64,000 nt of DNA from Microbaculum sp051390635 (lineage in GTDB: Bacteria > Pseudomonadota > Alphaproteobacteria > Rhizobiales > Tepidamorphaceae), in NCBI RefSeq assembly GCF_051390635.1, contig NZ_JBPODT010000004.1, positions 682,001 through 746,000 of the forward strand, written 5' to 3'. Under the pieces are notes generated by a model, which worked only from the letters and a program-made list of their open reading frames with translations, was not told the DNA's origin and searched no databases. Positions 17,725-25,954 of this stretch are shown one piece after another; the stretch's first letter is position 1, and each line of letters opens with the position of its first letter. The position numbers were made by a program, and so were the translations under genes.

Positions 17725-18669
17725 CTATTCGCCGGCGTCCGCCGGCTTGCCGGCGCCGGGGGTGCGGCCGAAGTCGGGCGCCTCGGTCTCCTGGCCGGCC
17801 TCGATGATGCCGCGGCGGATGGCGCGGGTCTTGGTGAAGAGGTCGAACAGCGCGTCGCCGTCGCCATAGCGGATCGCCCGCTGCAGGGCCGAGAGGTCCT
17901 CGGAGAAACGGGCCAGCATCTCCAGCACCGCCTCGCGATTGTGCAGGAAGACGTCGCGCCACATGGTCGGGTCGGAGGCGGCGATGCGCGTGAAGTCGCG
18001 GAATCCGCCGGCGGAATACTTCATCACCTCCGATTCGGTGACCTGTTCAAGGTGGGCTGCCGTGCCGACAATATTGTAGGCGATCAGGTGCGGCACGTGG
18101 CTGGTGATCGCCAGCACCATGTCGTGGTGCTCGGGCGTCATCACCTCGGTGTCGGCGCCGCAGGCTTCCCAGAAGCGCCGGACCAGATCGACGGCGTCTG
18201 CATCCGTGCCGGGCGGCGGGGTGACGATGCACCAGCGGTTGCGGAACAGGTCGGCGAAACCGGCGTCGGGGCCGGAATGCTCGGTGCCGGCGATCGGGTG
18301 GGCCGGGACGAAATGGATGCTGTCCGGCAGGTGCGGTGCCACCTGGGCGATGACCGAGGCCTTGGTCGAGCCGACGTCGGAGACGACGGCGCCGGGCTTC
18401 AGCGCGGGCCCGATCGCCCCGGCAACCTGTTCCGACGCGCCGACGGGAACGCAGGCGATGACGAGGTCGGCGTTCCTGACCGCTTCGGCCGGATCGGTCG
18501 TGTAGCGGTCGCCGAGGCCCAGGTCCTCGGCACGCGCGAGCGTCTCCGGCCGCCGCGTCTGCACGACGATATGGCGGGCCAGCCCCTCGCGCTTCGCCAC
18601 GCGGGCGATGGACGAGCCGATCAGGCCGATGCCGATCAGGGCCAGTGTGTCGACGAGCGGTTCGGGCAT
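17725..18669 (-). CDS. tyrC: Prephenate/arogenate dehydrogenase
   Basis: A 314-residue NAD-dependent TyrA-family dehydrogenase that oxidatively decarboxylates prephenate or arogenate in tyrosine synthesis. The Rossmann motif is near the start (LALIGIGLIGSSIARVAKRE), with VIACVPVG and the TyrA signature VPAHPIAGTEHSGPDAG. ALAITSHVPHLIAYNIV and GGFRDFTRIAASDPTMW complete the family pattern. It is the last gene of a minus-strand operon (chorismate mutase, hisC, tyrC); the hisC stop lies 11 bp upstream. As in other Hyphomicrobiales, the enzyme may be a cyclohexadienyl dehydrogenase accepting both substrates. Confidence 0.93.
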   Translation of the reverse strand: MPEPLVDTLALIGIGLIGSSIARVAKREGLARHIVVQTRRPETLARAEDLGLGDRYTTDPAEAVRNADLVIACVPVGASEQVAGAIGPALKPGAVVSDVGSTKASVIAQVAPHLPDSIHFVPAHPIAGTEHSGPDAGFADLFRNRWCIVTPPPGTDADAVDLVRRFWEACGADTEVMTPEHHDMVLAITSHVPHLIAYNIVGTAAHLEQVTESEVMKYSAGGFRDFTRIAASDPTMWRDVFLHNREAVLEMLARFSEDLSALQRAIRYGDGDALFDLFTKTRAIRRGIIEAGQETEAPDFGRTPGAGKPADAGE

Positions 18670-18680
18670 GCGCTCGCCGT

Positions 18681-19784
18681 TCAGCCGTTCCGCATGAAGG
18701 CGGCGAGCGCCTCCACCACGAGGCGGTTCGCCTCTTCCGTGCCGATGGTCACGCGCAGGGCGTGCGGCAGGCCATAGGCCTCCATGCGGCGCACATAGAC
18801 GCCCCTGTCCTGCAGGCAGGCGTCGGCGTCGGGCGCGCGCTTGCCGTCGGTGTCGGGGAAATGCACGAGGATGAAGTTGCCGACGCTCGGCGTGACGCTC
18901 AGGCCGAGCGTTTCAAGCTCGCCGGTCAGCCAGGGCAGCCAGCGCTCGTTGTGGGCGATGGCCTTGTCCATGAAGGCGGCGTCGCCGATCGCGGCCACGC
19001 CGGCGGCGATCGCCGGGGTGTTGACGTTGAAGGGTCCGCGCACGCGGTTGAGGATGTCGGCGATCGCCTCGGGACAGAAGGCCCAGCCGAGCCGCACCGC
19101 CGCCAGGCCGTGGATCTTCGAGAAGGTCCGCATCATCACGACGTTGTTGGCGTTCGCCACCAGGTCGATGCCGGCCGAGTAGTCGTTGCGGCGGACATAT
19201 TCGGCATAGGCCGCGTCGAGGACCAGGATGACGTCGTCCGGCAGGCCGGCGTGCAGGCGCCGGACCTCCTCGAAGGGCAGGTAGGTGCCGGTCGGATTGT
19301 TGGGGTTTGCCAGAAAGACCAGGCGCGTGCGGTCGGTGACGCAGGCGAGCATCGCGTCGACGTCGGTCGTCAGGTCCGTTTCCGGCGCGACGACGGGTAC
19401 GCCGCCCGAGGCCAGCGTCGAGATCTTGTACATCAGGAAGCCGTGCTGCGAGTACACCGTCTCGTCGCCGGGCTCCAGGTAGGTTTGGCAGAGGAGCGAG
19501 ATCAGCTCGTCCGAGCCGGCGCCGCAGACGATGCGGTTCGGATCGATGCCGTATCTGGCGCCGATCGCCTGCCTCAGCGCGGTCGCGCCGCCGTCGGGGT
19601 AGAGCTCGAGATGCTCAGCGGCCTCGACATAGGCGTGCCGCGCCTTCGGGCTGGGGCCCAGCGGCGTCTCGTTCGACGACAGCTTGTATACCTTGCCCGC
19701 GCCTTCCCTGGCCGTTCCCGGCACATAGGCCTTGATCTGCAGGACGCTGGCGCGCGGCTGCGGTCCGGATTTGGTCTCGCTCAT
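18681..19784 (-). CDS. hisC: Histidinol-phosphate/aromatic aminotransferase
   Basis: A PLP-dependent class I/II aminotransferase of 367 residues, HisC type. YKLSSNETPLGPSP is the family start signature. FLANPNNPTGTYLP and LDAAYAEYV are also present, and the PLP lysine should be in TFSKIHGLAAVRLGWAF. The start at 19784 (MSETKSGPQPRAS) is chosen because the earlier in-frame start would overlap the chorismate mutase gene by 40 bp. Placement between chorismate mutase and tyrC indicates that it also serves tyrosine/phenylalanine synthesis, transaminating arylpyruvates or prephenate. Confidence 0.92.
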   Translation of the reverse strand: MSETKSGPQPRASVLQIKAYVPGTAREGAGKVYKLSSNETPLGPSPKARHAYVEAAEHLELYPDGGATALRQAIGARYGIDPNRIVCGAGSDELISLLCQTYLEPGDETVYSQHGFLMYKISTLASGGVPVVAPETDLTTDVDAMLACVTDRTRLVFLANPNNPTGTYLPFEEVRRLHAGLPDDVILVLDAAYAEYVRRNDYSAGIDLVANANNVVMMRTFSKIHGLAAVRLGWAFCPEAIADILNRVRGPFNVNTPAIAAGVAAIGDAAFMDKAIAHNERWLPWLTGELETLGLSVTPSVGNFILVHFPDTDGKRAPDADACLQDRGVYVRRMEAYGLPHALRVTIGTEEANRLVVEALAAFMRNG

Positions 19785-19795
19785 CGTCTTTCGTC

Positions 19796-20590
19796 TCAGG
19801 TCCAGTCGGTCGGCTTCGCGAAGCAGCCGAGCCAATGCGATTGCAACGTCGTCGTCTTGCCGAACCCGGCGGGGTCGCGCGGCGCGGCGATCAGGGCCGC
19901 GGCGGCGGATCGCGCGAGGATCGTGCCGAGGCCGTCAATCGAGCCGGTATCGGCGAGGTCTACGGCATAAAGATGGAGATCATCAGGGGCTTCGACGTTT
20001 TTCGGGCCGATGACGACGGCGCGGGGCAGGTCGAGGCCGGACTGCAGTGGAAGAAAGGGGAGGTAGGCGATCACTTTCGCCCCAAAACCGGGGGCGTCTG
20101 CGGACGGCGTGAGGCTCTCCCACCATCGCTCCTCGAGCGGATCGTCGAGCGCGACGACCGCGAGATCGGTGCCCGTGCTCGCCACGGTGTCGATGGCCTC
20201 GCGGTTGGAGGCGGTGCCGACCAGCGGCGAGGAGAAGCCGAAGTAGTAGCGCAGGAGATCGCGCATCGCCGGATCGGCGGCACGCGCCGCTAGCACCCGG
20301 TAAGGCGCCTGAAGCTGGGTGAAGGTACCGATGATCTCGCGCCAGATGTGCTCGACCGTCGACAGCGGCAGCCGGCCGGTGTGGCGCGCGGCGATGCGGC
20401 GCATCATCGCCGCCTCCCGGTCGGGACGGAACGCGGCGCCGCCGTTGGCCGACAGCCGCTTGGCGTCAATCAGCCGTTCGATGACCTCGCCGCGATGGAT
20501 CAGCTGGCGGTGCATCTCCTCGTCGGCGGCGTCGATGTCGCGGCGCAGCGCGTCGAGGCTAACGGTATCCTGTGCGGGCGTGTCGGACAT
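19796..20590 (-). CDS. Chorismate mutase domain protein
   Basis: The 264-residue protein has an N-terminal AroQ-type chorismate mutase domain (about residues 10-95): LDALRRDIDAADEEMHRQLI, RGEVIERLIDAK, FRPDREAAMMRRIAARH and VEHIWREIIGTF. A C-terminal ~165-residue domain resembles the periplasmic-binding-like fold of prephenate dehydratases but lacks a recognisable catalytic TRF motif, so dehydratase activity is doubtful. It converts chorismate to prephenate at the head of the operon with hisC and tyrC. The start at 20590 (MSDTPAQDTV) places the mutase domain directly at the N-terminus. It is divergent from metX. Confidence 0.87.
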   Translation of the reverse strand: MSDTPAQDTVSLDALRRDIDAADEEMHRQLIHRGEVIERLIDAKRLSANGGAAFRPDREAAMMRRIAARHTGRLPLSTVEHIWREIIGTFTQLQAPYRVLAARAADPAMRDLLRYYFGFSSPLVGTASNREAIDTVASTGTDLAVVALDDPLEERWWESLTPSADAPGFGAKVIAYLPFLPLQSGLDLPRAVVIGPKNVEAPDDLHLYAVDLADTGSIDGLGTILARSAAAALIAAPRDPAGFGKTTTLQSHWLGCFAKPTDWT

Positions 20591-20941
20591 CGCGGGCGGG
20601 CGCCTTTTCTCCGGCGGATTCTTTAAGCTTGAACGGCCTTGCGGCCGGCGCGCAGTCTTAGAGCCTTTCACGGCGAAATGGAACCATTCAGACGGGCGCG
20701 CGGCTCGGTACCGGCCGACCCGGCCCTCGCCCCCGGACGGACGTGTCGCCGACGGGCCCGCCTGAGGCCGGCCGTCAGACGCCCGCGCGCAGGCGTCGCG
20801 GGACATCAAACTAAGCCCCGGTACGTCAAAGAAAACATTGACATGGCGCCGGTACCGGCCCAACTAGATCGAGTCCCGGGCGCAGGGTCCCGGGGATCGC
20901 ATTCGCCCCGTAGAAGGCCGGCAAACCGGCTGAGCAGCAAG
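20591..20941. other. 351-bp divergent intergenic region, chorismate mutase/metX
   Basis: This region should hold the promoters of both operons. A perfect TTGACA at 20838-20843 faces metX; at 17-20 bp spacing only weak -10 candidates are seen (CAACTA, CTAGAT, 20861-20869), so it is a tentative promoter. I looked for the SAM-II riboswitch common before metX in alphaproteobacteria and could not find its conserved GATTT...GCTAAA elements. No small gene is convincing here. Confidence 0.4.
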
Positions 20942-22150
20942 ATGATACCCGGGATCAAGAGCCGGTCGACCACCTACCGCCAGATCGCGGCACCCGACAG
21001 CCAAGTGGTCCAGTTCGGGCCGGACCAGCCGTTGCGGCTCGACTGCGGTATCGATTTCGCGCCGCTGACGATCGCCTACCAGACCTATGGCACGCTCGAT
21101 CCGCAGAAGACCAACGCCATCCTGGTGGCGCACGCGCTGACCGCCGACCAGCATGCCGCCAACATCCATCCGGTGACCATGAAGCCCGGCTGGTGGGACA
21201 AGATGGTCGGGCACGGGAAGCCGATCGACACCGACCGCTACTTCGTCATCTGCGCCAACGTGCTCGGCGGCTGCATGGGCTCATCGGGACCGGGCAGCAT
21301 CGACCCGGCGACCGGGGAATCCTACGGCCTCGATTTCCCGGTCGTGACGATCCGCGACATGGTGCGGGCGCAGACGATGCTGCTCGATCACCTCGGCATC
21401 GAAACGCTGTTCTGCGCGATCGGCGGCTCCATGGGCGGCATGCAGGTGCTGGAATGGGCCGCGAGCCATCCCGACCGGGTGTTCTCGGCGATCCCGATCG
21501 CCACGGCGGCACGCCACACCTCGCAGAACATCGCCTTCCACGAGGTCGGCCGCCAGGCGGTGATGGCCGATCCCGACTGGCGCGGCGGGCGCTACCTGCG
21601 CGAAGGCACCAGCCCGAAGAAGGGCCTGTCGGTGGCGCGGATGGCCGCGCACATCACCTACATGTCGGACGAGGCGCTGCACCGGAAGTTCGGGCGCAAT
21701 CTGCAGAACCGCGCGGCGATCACCTTCGGCTTCGACGCCGACTTCCAGATCGAGAGCTATCTGCGCCATCAGGGCTCGACCTTCGTCGACCGGTTCGACG
21801 CCAACAGCTACCTCTACCTGACCCGGGCGATGGACTATTTCGACCTGGCGGCGGACTACGACGGGCAGTTGGCAAACGCGTTCCTCGGCACGAACACGCG
21901 CTTCTGCGTCGTCTCGTTCACGTCGGACTGGCTGTTCCCGACCGAAGTCAACCGGCAGGTCGTGCACGCGCTGAACGCGGCCGGCGCCCGCGTCAGCTTC
22001 GTCGAGATCGAGACCGACGCGGGGCACGATTCCTTCCTGCTCGACGAGCCGGAACTGTTCGGCGCTGTTCGCGGGTTCCTCGATTCGGCCGCGCATGCGC
22101 GCGGATTGCCGGCGCCGCCCGCCCGTCAGCTGTCGTCCACCATGCTATGA
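20942..22150 (+). CDS. metX: Homoserine O-acetyltransferase
   Basis: A 402-residue alpha/beta-hydrolase-fold enzyme that acylates homoserine as the first committed step of methionine synthesis. Signatures are FAPLTIAYQTYGTLD, ALTADQHAAN, CANVLGGCMGSSGP and the nucleophile Ser in AIGGSMGGMQVLEWA. ATAARHTSQNIAFHEVGRQA, the Asp in TSDWLFPT and the His in TDAGHDSFLLDEPE are also present. The frame is open back to 20639; the ATG at 20942 gives the usual MetX length and leaves the divergent promoter region free. It overlaps metW by ATGA, so the two are translationally coupled. Sequence alone does not tell acetyl from succinyl specificity. Confidence 0.93.
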   Translation: MIPGIKSRSTTYRQIAAPDSQVVQFGPDQPLRLDCGIDFAPLTIAYQTYGTLDPQKTNAILVAHALTADQHAANIHPVTMKPGWWDKMVGHGKPIDTDRYFVICANVLGGCMGSSGPGSIDPATGESYGLDFPVVTIRDMVRAQTMLLDHLGIETLFCAIGGSMGGMQVLEWAASHPDRVFSAIPIATAARHTSQNIAFHEVGRQAVMADPDWRGGRYLREGTSPKKGLSVARMAAHITYMSDEALHRKFGRNLQNRAAITFGFDADFQIESYLRHQGSTFVDRFDANSYLYLTRAMDYFDLAADYDGQLANAFLGTNTRFCVVSFTSDWLFPTEVNRQVVHALNAAGARVSFVEIETDAGHDSFLLDEPELFGAVRGFLDSAAHARGLPAPPARQLSSTML

Positions 22151-22791
22151 CGGCGGCGGGGAACGGGTACAGCGCGCCCCCGCAGTCGCGCCGTGTCGAT
22201 CTGAATCTGGTCGCCGATCTGATCCGGCCGGGCAGCCGGGTGCTCGATATCGGCTGCGGCGACGGCACGCTGCTCGAGATCCTGGAGAACCGCTACGGCA
22301 TCGACGGGCGCGGCGTCGAGCTGAGCCAGCGCAACGTCAACGAGTGCGTGGCCAAGGGCCTGGCGGTGGTGCAGGGCGACGCCGATCGCGATCTCGTGGA
22401 CTATCCCGACAACGCCTTCGACTATGTGGTGCTGAGCCAGACGATCCAGGCGACGCGCGACCCGCGCGGCGTGCTCGATCACATCCTGCGCATCGGCCGG
22501 CGCGGCGTCGTGTCGTTCCCGAATTTCGGCCACTGGCGGATGCGCTGGCAGCTGCTGACGCGCGGCCGCATGCCGATCACCGAGCACCTGCCGGTGAGCT
22601 GGTATGCGACGCCCAACATCCATTTCTGCACGATCCGTGATTTCTGCGCGCTCGCCGACGACATGGGCGTCGTGATCGAGAAGGTCATCGCGCTCGGCTC
22701 GAAGGGCGACCGCCTCTCCGAGGGGGCTTCACTGCGGACGCTCAACCTCTTCGGCGAGCAGGCGATCTTCGTGCTGGCGAAGCCGCGCTGA
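22147..22791 (+). CDS. metW: Methionine biosynthesis protein MetW
   Basis: A 214-residue SAM-methyltransferase-fold protein. SRVLDIGCGDGTLLEILE is motif I; GRGVELSQRNVNECVAKGL, DNAFDYVVLSQTIQATRDP, VVSFPNFGHWRMRWQLL and the C-terminal NLFGEQAIFVL are MetW signatures. MetW is needed for full activity of MetX-type acyltransferases in many proteobacteria, and the ATGA overlap with metX fits a stoichiometric partner. Its own methyltransferase reaction is not established. The start is fixed by the overlap. Confidence 0.93.
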   Translation: MTAAGNGYSAPPQSRRVDLNLVADLIRPGSRVLDIGCGDGTLLEILENRYGIDGRGVELSQRNVNECVAKGLAVVQGDADRDLVDYPDNAFDYVVLSQTIQATRDPRGVLDHILRIGRRGVVSFPNFGHWRMRWQLLTRGRMPITEHLPVSWYATPNIHFCTIRDFCALADDMGVVIEKVIALGSKGDRLSEGASLRTLNLFGEQAIFVLAKPR

Positions 22792-22832
22792 CGGTCCAGG
22801 GAGACGGCGTGCCGCGCGACCGTTTCGCGAAA

Positions 22833-22865
22833 CCCGCAAAAAGAACCCGGGCCATGGGCCCGGGT
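22833..22865 (-). terminator. Rho-independent terminator of the small secreted-protein gene
   Basis: ACCCGGGCC (22845-22853) and GGCCCGGGT (22857-22865) form a perfect 9-bp stem with a 3-base loop. Read on the minus strand it is followed by TTCTTTTTGC, a U-rich tract, so it terminates the minus-strand gene at 22897-23067. The plus-strand side has no T-run but the hairpin may also cap the metXW mRNA. Confidence 0.8.
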
Positions 22866-22896
22866 CAAATCCCTACACAGACGTGTTCGCCGTTCC

Positions 22897-23067
22897 CTAG
22901 TCCTGCGCGGGCTGGGTCGTCGGGGTCTGCGTCGGAGTGCTGATTTGCGCGGTCTTCACCGGGGTCTGCTTGGCGGCCGTGTGACCGGCCGAGCAATCCG
23001 CAAACGCGGCGCCCGCCGACATGGTCAGCGCAACCGCGGCGAGACCTGCGAGGAGTTTGCTTGTCAT
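22897..23067 (-). CDS. Small exported protein, 56 aa
   Basis: The ATG at 23067 is chosen because GAGGGGAGA lies just upstream and a clean signal peptide follows (MTSKLLAGLAAVALTMSAGA, cleavage near AFA-DC). The mature part is only ~33 residues, with one Cys directly after the cleavage site and a Thr/Gln/Pro-rich tail (TPTQTPTTQPAQD). The Ala-Asp-Cys junction is not a canonical lipobox. Small secreted proteins of this style occur in Hyphomicrobiales, but I know no function. It has its own terminator. Confidence 0.65.
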   Translation of the reverse strand: MTSKLLAGLAAVALTMSAGAAFADCSAGHTAAKQTPVKTAQISTPTQTPTTQPAQD

Positions 23068-23193
23068 GCGAATTCTCCCCTCAAGGAACGACGTCAGGAT
23101 GAATCGTCGCACCCGAAAGGCTAGCACCGTTCGCGGGGGCGGCAAGAGCGCGGGCGCTCACGAACGCGTTATCGCCGCGGCGTACTGGCCCGG

Positions 23194-24177
23194 TCAGGCG
23201 CGCGGATGGGCCGCGTGATAGGCCTCCAGCAGGCGGCTCTCGTCGATTTCCGTATAGACCTGCGTCGTCGACAGGCTGGCGTGGCCGAGCAGCTCCTGGA
23301 TGGCGCGCAGGTCGCCGCCATTCATCAGCAGATGGGTAGCGAAGGAATGGCGCAGCGCGTGCGGCGTGGCGCTGTCGGGCAGGCCGAGCGCGCCGCGCAA
23401 CCGCGCCATCGCCCGCTGGATCAGGCGCGGATTGAGAGGTCCGCCGCGGGCGCCGACGAACAGCGGGCCGTCCGCCGCAAGGGCGTAGGGGCACAGGCGC
23501 AGGTAGTCGGCGACCGCCTCGGCCACCGCGGGCAGCACCGGAACGAGCCGCGTCTTGCCGCCCTTGCCGGTGATGCGCAGCGTGGTGTCCGGTTCCGGCG
23601 CCTCCGACCGCGTCAGGCCGAGCGCCTCGGAAATGCGCAGGCCGCAGCCATAGAGCAGGGCGAAGACGGCGGCGTCGCGGGCGGCGATCCAGGGTTCGGC
23701 CGCGCCGGGATCGATTTCCTCGGCATCGATGACGCGCAGCGCCGCGTCGCGCGACAAGGGCTTCGGCAGGGCGTGGCGCTTCTTCGGCCCGCGCACGACG
23801 GTGAGCGCCGTCGTCCTGGTGCCGGTGGTCTTTTCCAGAAACCGCGTGAACGAGCGGATCGCGGCAAGCGCCCTCGACAGCGAGGGACCGGCGAGGCCGT
23901 CGGCGCGGCGCGCGGCGAGCCAGGCGCGGATATCGGTCGGCCTCAGGTCGGCGAAGTCGGCGACGGCGGGCGGATCGCCGAGATGGTCCCTCAGGAAGGT
24001 GAGAAACTGGCGGAGATCGCGGCCGTAGGCCTCGACCGTCTTGTCCGACAGACGGCGCTCGGTCGCCAGGCTAGTGAGCCAGGCCTCGGCGCCGGCGCGC
24101 AGGTCTGCGGCCGCCAGCAACGGGCCGATCACCGGTGCGGCGTCTTCGCGTGTCCGTGCCTGGCGTCCGGGCGGCAT
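23194..24177 (-). CDS. xerC: Site-specific tyrosine recombinase XerC
   Basis: A 327-residue tyrosine recombinase. The N-terminal SAM-like core-binding domain is at about residues 28-118, and the catalytic domain follows. Active-site residues are all visible: R181 in GCGLRISEALGL, a Lys in ITGKGGKTRLVPVLP, H273 and R276 in TPHALRHSFATHLL, H299 in LLGHASLSTTQVY and Y308. With XerD it resolves chromosome dimers at dif. No attachment sites, flanking repeats or phage genes are nearby, so this is the housekeeping XerC and not an island integrase. TTAA-N7-TTTA at 24232-24246 upstream resembles a CtrA box with one mismatch. Confidence 0.9.
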   Translation of the reverse strand: MPPGRQARTREDAAPVIGPLLAAADLRAGAEAWLTSLATERRLSDKTVEAYGRDLRQFLTFLRDHLGDPPAVADFADLRPTDIRAWLAARRADGLAGPSLSRALAAIRSFTRFLEKTTGTRTTALTVVRGPKKRHALPKPLSRDAALRVIDAEEIDPGAAEPWIAARDAAVFALLYGCGLRISEALGLTRSEAPEPDTTLRITGKGGKTRLVPVLPAVAEAVADYLRLCPYALAADGPLFVGARGGPLNPRLIQRAMARLRGALGLPDSATPHALRHSFATHLLMNGGDLRAIQELLGHASLSTTQVYTEIDESRLLEAYHAAHPRA

Positions 24178-24243
24178 CGTGCGGGCGGCCTTCCTCGTGA
24201 GGGTCTCGAAGCCAGTCTTGCCCGCGCCGCGTTAACCTTTCGT

Positions 24244-24543
24244 TTAGGCCGTGGCGACGGGCGCGCCGTAGTGCTCCACCACCGGAAACGGATCGTAGAA
24301 GTGGTGCAGCAGCGCCTTCCAGCGCGGATAGCGGTCGGAGCCGCGAAATCCCGGATCATGGGCCTCGACGCTGTCCCATGTCACCAACAGCACGTAGCGG
24401 TCCGGGGACTCGATGCAGCGGCGCACCTCGAGCCCCCGGAAACCGTCGCTGGCGGAGATCAGCGGCAGCGCCTCGCGCATCGCCGCCTCGAAGGCCTCGG
24501 CCTGACCCGGCTTCACGTTCAGGATGGCGTGCTCGAGGATCAT
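24244..24543 (-). CDS. Antibiotic-biosynthesis-monooxygenase (ABM) family protein
   Basis: A 99-residue single-domain protein of the dimeric alpha/beta-barrel ABM fold: ILEHAILNVKPGQAEAFEAA, RGLEVRRCIESPDRYVLLVT and WDSVEAHDPGFRGSDRYPRW. The His-Phe-Tyr-Asp-Pro-Phe-Pro-Val-Val-Glu-His ending is common in one clade of this family. Members include cofactor-free monooxygenases and heme-degrading or quinol-related proteins; the reaction cannot be assigned. It starts 14 bp after the DUF2239 gene and shares its operator-controlled promoter. Confidence 0.8.
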   Translation of the reverse strand: MILEHAILNVKPGQAEAFEAAMREALPLISASDGFRGLEVRRCIESPDRYVLLVTWDSVEAHDPGFRGSDRYPRWKALLHHFYDPFPVVEHYGAPVATA

Positions 24544-24557
24544 CGGTCGTGTCCCGT

Positions 24558-25184
24558 TCAGAATGCCTTTTCGGCCAGCGTATGGGCGTGCTCGCGGATG
24601 TCGCCCGGCCAGAAATCGACCATCTCGTCGAATTTGTCGCGGTCACCGGCGAAAAGCGCCCGCGAGGCCTCCTCGAAATTCGGAAGGTTGCCGGCCATCG
24701 CGCTCATGAAGCGATAGCACGAGTCGCGGCCCACCCTTTGGCGGTCGGTCCGGTCGCTGGCCTGCCGGGCCTTTTCGACCAGCTTGCGCAAGGCGACGGA
24801 GGCGCCGCCCGGCTGGCCGTTCAGCCACGCCCAATGGCGCGGCAGAAGCGTCACCTCGCGGCCGACGACGCCGAGTTTCGGCCGGCCGGGGCGTTTCGGG
24901 CGCTCGTCTGCTTCGGGGCTGGCGGTATCGGGAGGGGCGGCTTCCGGCCCGGGGGTGACCGGTCGGGCGCCATCGGCGGCGTCGATCAGGCGCTTGCGGA
25001 CTTCGTCCAGCGTGCCGCGCAGGTCGAACTCGACCGGCCGGCTCGTTGCCGTGTCGAACACCAGGATCTGGGCCGTCTCGTCGCGATCGATCGCCTGCTT
25101 CACCGCGAGCGCGACGTCGATGCGCGGGCCGGCGGCGACGCGCGTCGGGCCGTTGAAGGCGATACAGAGGTTTTCAGTGGTCAT
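24558..25184 (-). CDS. DUF2239 family protein
   Basis: A 208-residue soluble protein matching what I remember of DUF2239: an N-terminal beta-rich part (CIAFNGPTRVAAGPRIDVAL, ILVFDTATSRPVEFDLRGTL) and a highly conserved central block (RPGRPKLGVVGREVTLLPRH, WLNGQPGGASVALRKLVEKA). An alpha-helical C-terminus follows (YRFMSAMAGNLPNFEEASRA). No biochemical role is established to my knowledge. The conserved block has the look of a ribbon-helix-helix/'LPRHW' DNA- or ligand-binding region. It heads a two-gene operon with the ABM protein. Its promoter region carries two GGTAAA-type inverted repeats, so expression is probably repressor-controlled, perhaps by itself. Confidence 0.75.
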   Translation of the reverse strand: MTTENLCIAFNGPTRVAAGPRIDVALAVKQAIDRDETAQILVFDTATSRPVEFDLRGTLDEVRKRLIDAADGARPVTPGPEAAPPDTASPEADERPKRPGRPKLGVVGREVTLLPRHWAWLNGQPGGASVALRKLVEKARQASDRTDRQRVGRDSCYRFMSAMAGNLPNFEEASRALFAGDRDKFDEMVDFWPGDIREHAHTLAEKAF

Positions 25185-25216
25185 GTTCGGGGGCCTGCGG
25201 TGGTGATGTCCGCATG

Positions 25217-25262
25217 GATTTACCCCGGTAAAATTACGGTGTCAATTATGCCCGGGTAAAAA
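25217..25262 (-). promoter_or_regulatory. Promoter and double operator of the DUF2239-ABM operon
   Basis: On the minus strand TTGACA (25245-25240) is followed after exactly 17 bp by TAAATC (25222-25217), about 33 bp before the start codon. An inverted repeat TTTACC-CC-GGTAAA (25219-25232) overlaps the -10. A second related repeat, TATGCC-CG-GGTAAA (25248-25261), sits just upstream of the -35. The two GGTAAA half-sites are 28 bp apart. This is a classic repressor layout; the regulator is not identified. Confidence 0.7.
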
Positions 25263-25289
25263 TATCCGGACGGCCCCCGCCTGGCCGGG

Positions 25290-25943
25290 CTAAAGGATCG
25301 TTTCGCCGGTCTTCGCCCAGTCGGACAGGAAGGCGGCAAGGCCCTTGTCGGTCAGCGGATGCGCCACGAGCTGGCGGATGATCGCGGGCGGGATGGTGGC
25401 GACGTCGGCGCCGGCCAGCGCGCAGTCCCTGACGTGGTTCACCGTGCGGATGGAGGCGGCGAGCAGCTCGGTCTCGAACCCGTAATTGTCGTAGATCGCG
25501 CGGATCTCGGCGATCAGCTCGACGCCGTCGAGGCCGATATCGTCGAGACGGCCGATGAAGGGCGAGACGAAGGTGGCCCCGGCCTTGGCGGCGAGCAGCG
25601 CCTGATTGGCCGAGAAGCACAGCGTCACGTTGACCATGATGCCGGCCTGGGTCAGCGCCCGGCAGGCCTTGAGCCCGTCCATGGTCAGCGGCACCTTGAC
25701 GGTGACGTTGTCGGCGATCTCGGCCAGGCTCCTGCCCTCGGCGATCATGCCGTCGACATCGGTGGCGGTCACTTCGGCGGAGACCGGGCCCTCGACGACG
25801 GCGCAGATTTCGGCGACCGCCTCGCGGAACGGCCGGCCGGCCTTGGCGACCAGCGAGGGATTGGTGGTGACGCCGTCGAGCAGGCCGGTGTCGGCGAGGG
25901 AGCGGATCTCGTTGATATCGGCGGTGTCGACGAAGAATTTCAT
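25290..25943 (-). CDS. tal: Transaldolase (short, TalC/MipB type)
   Basis: A 217-residue single-domain transaldolase of the short subfamily that also contains fructose-6-phosphate aldolases. MKFFVDTADINEIRSLADTG and GVTTNPSLVAKAG are signatures, and the Schiff-base lysine is K83 in NVTVKVPLT. At the position that separates the activities (Tyr131 in E. coli FSA, Phe178 in TalB) this protein has Phe129 in VSPFIGRLDD, which points to transaldolase, not aldolase. The start at 25943 is set by the canonical N-terminus. It acts in the non-oxidative pentose phosphate pathway. It is divergent from priA. Confidence 0.9.
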   Translation of the reverse strand: MKFFVDTADINEIRSLADTGLLDGVTTNPSLVAKAGRPFREAVAEICAVVEGPVSAEVTATDVDGMIAEGRSLAEIADNVTVKVPLTMDGLKACRALTQAGIMVNVTLCFSANQALLAAKAGATFVSPFIGRLDDIGLDGVELIAEIRAIYDNYGFETELLAASIRTVNHVRDCALAGADVATIPPAIIRQLVAHPLTDKGLAAFLSDWAKTGETIL

Positions 25944-25954
25944 GGGACTACCTT

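Noticed and set aside
20591..20941. SAM-II riboswitch before metX
   Set aside because: Expected in alphaproteobacteria, but the conserved GATTT, TTGCAGCC and GCTAAA elements and the pseudoknot pairing could not be found. A covariance-model search (RF00521) would settle it.
23194..24177. Tyrosine recombinase as sign of an integrated element
   Set aside because: Sequence and context are those of housekeeping XerC. No tRNA, direct-repeat ends, phage or plasmid genes are next to it.
24232..24246. CtrA box TTAA-N7-TTTA upstream of xerC
   Set aside because: One mismatch to TTAA-N7-TTAA and no second supporting site. It is too weak to list as a feature by itself.
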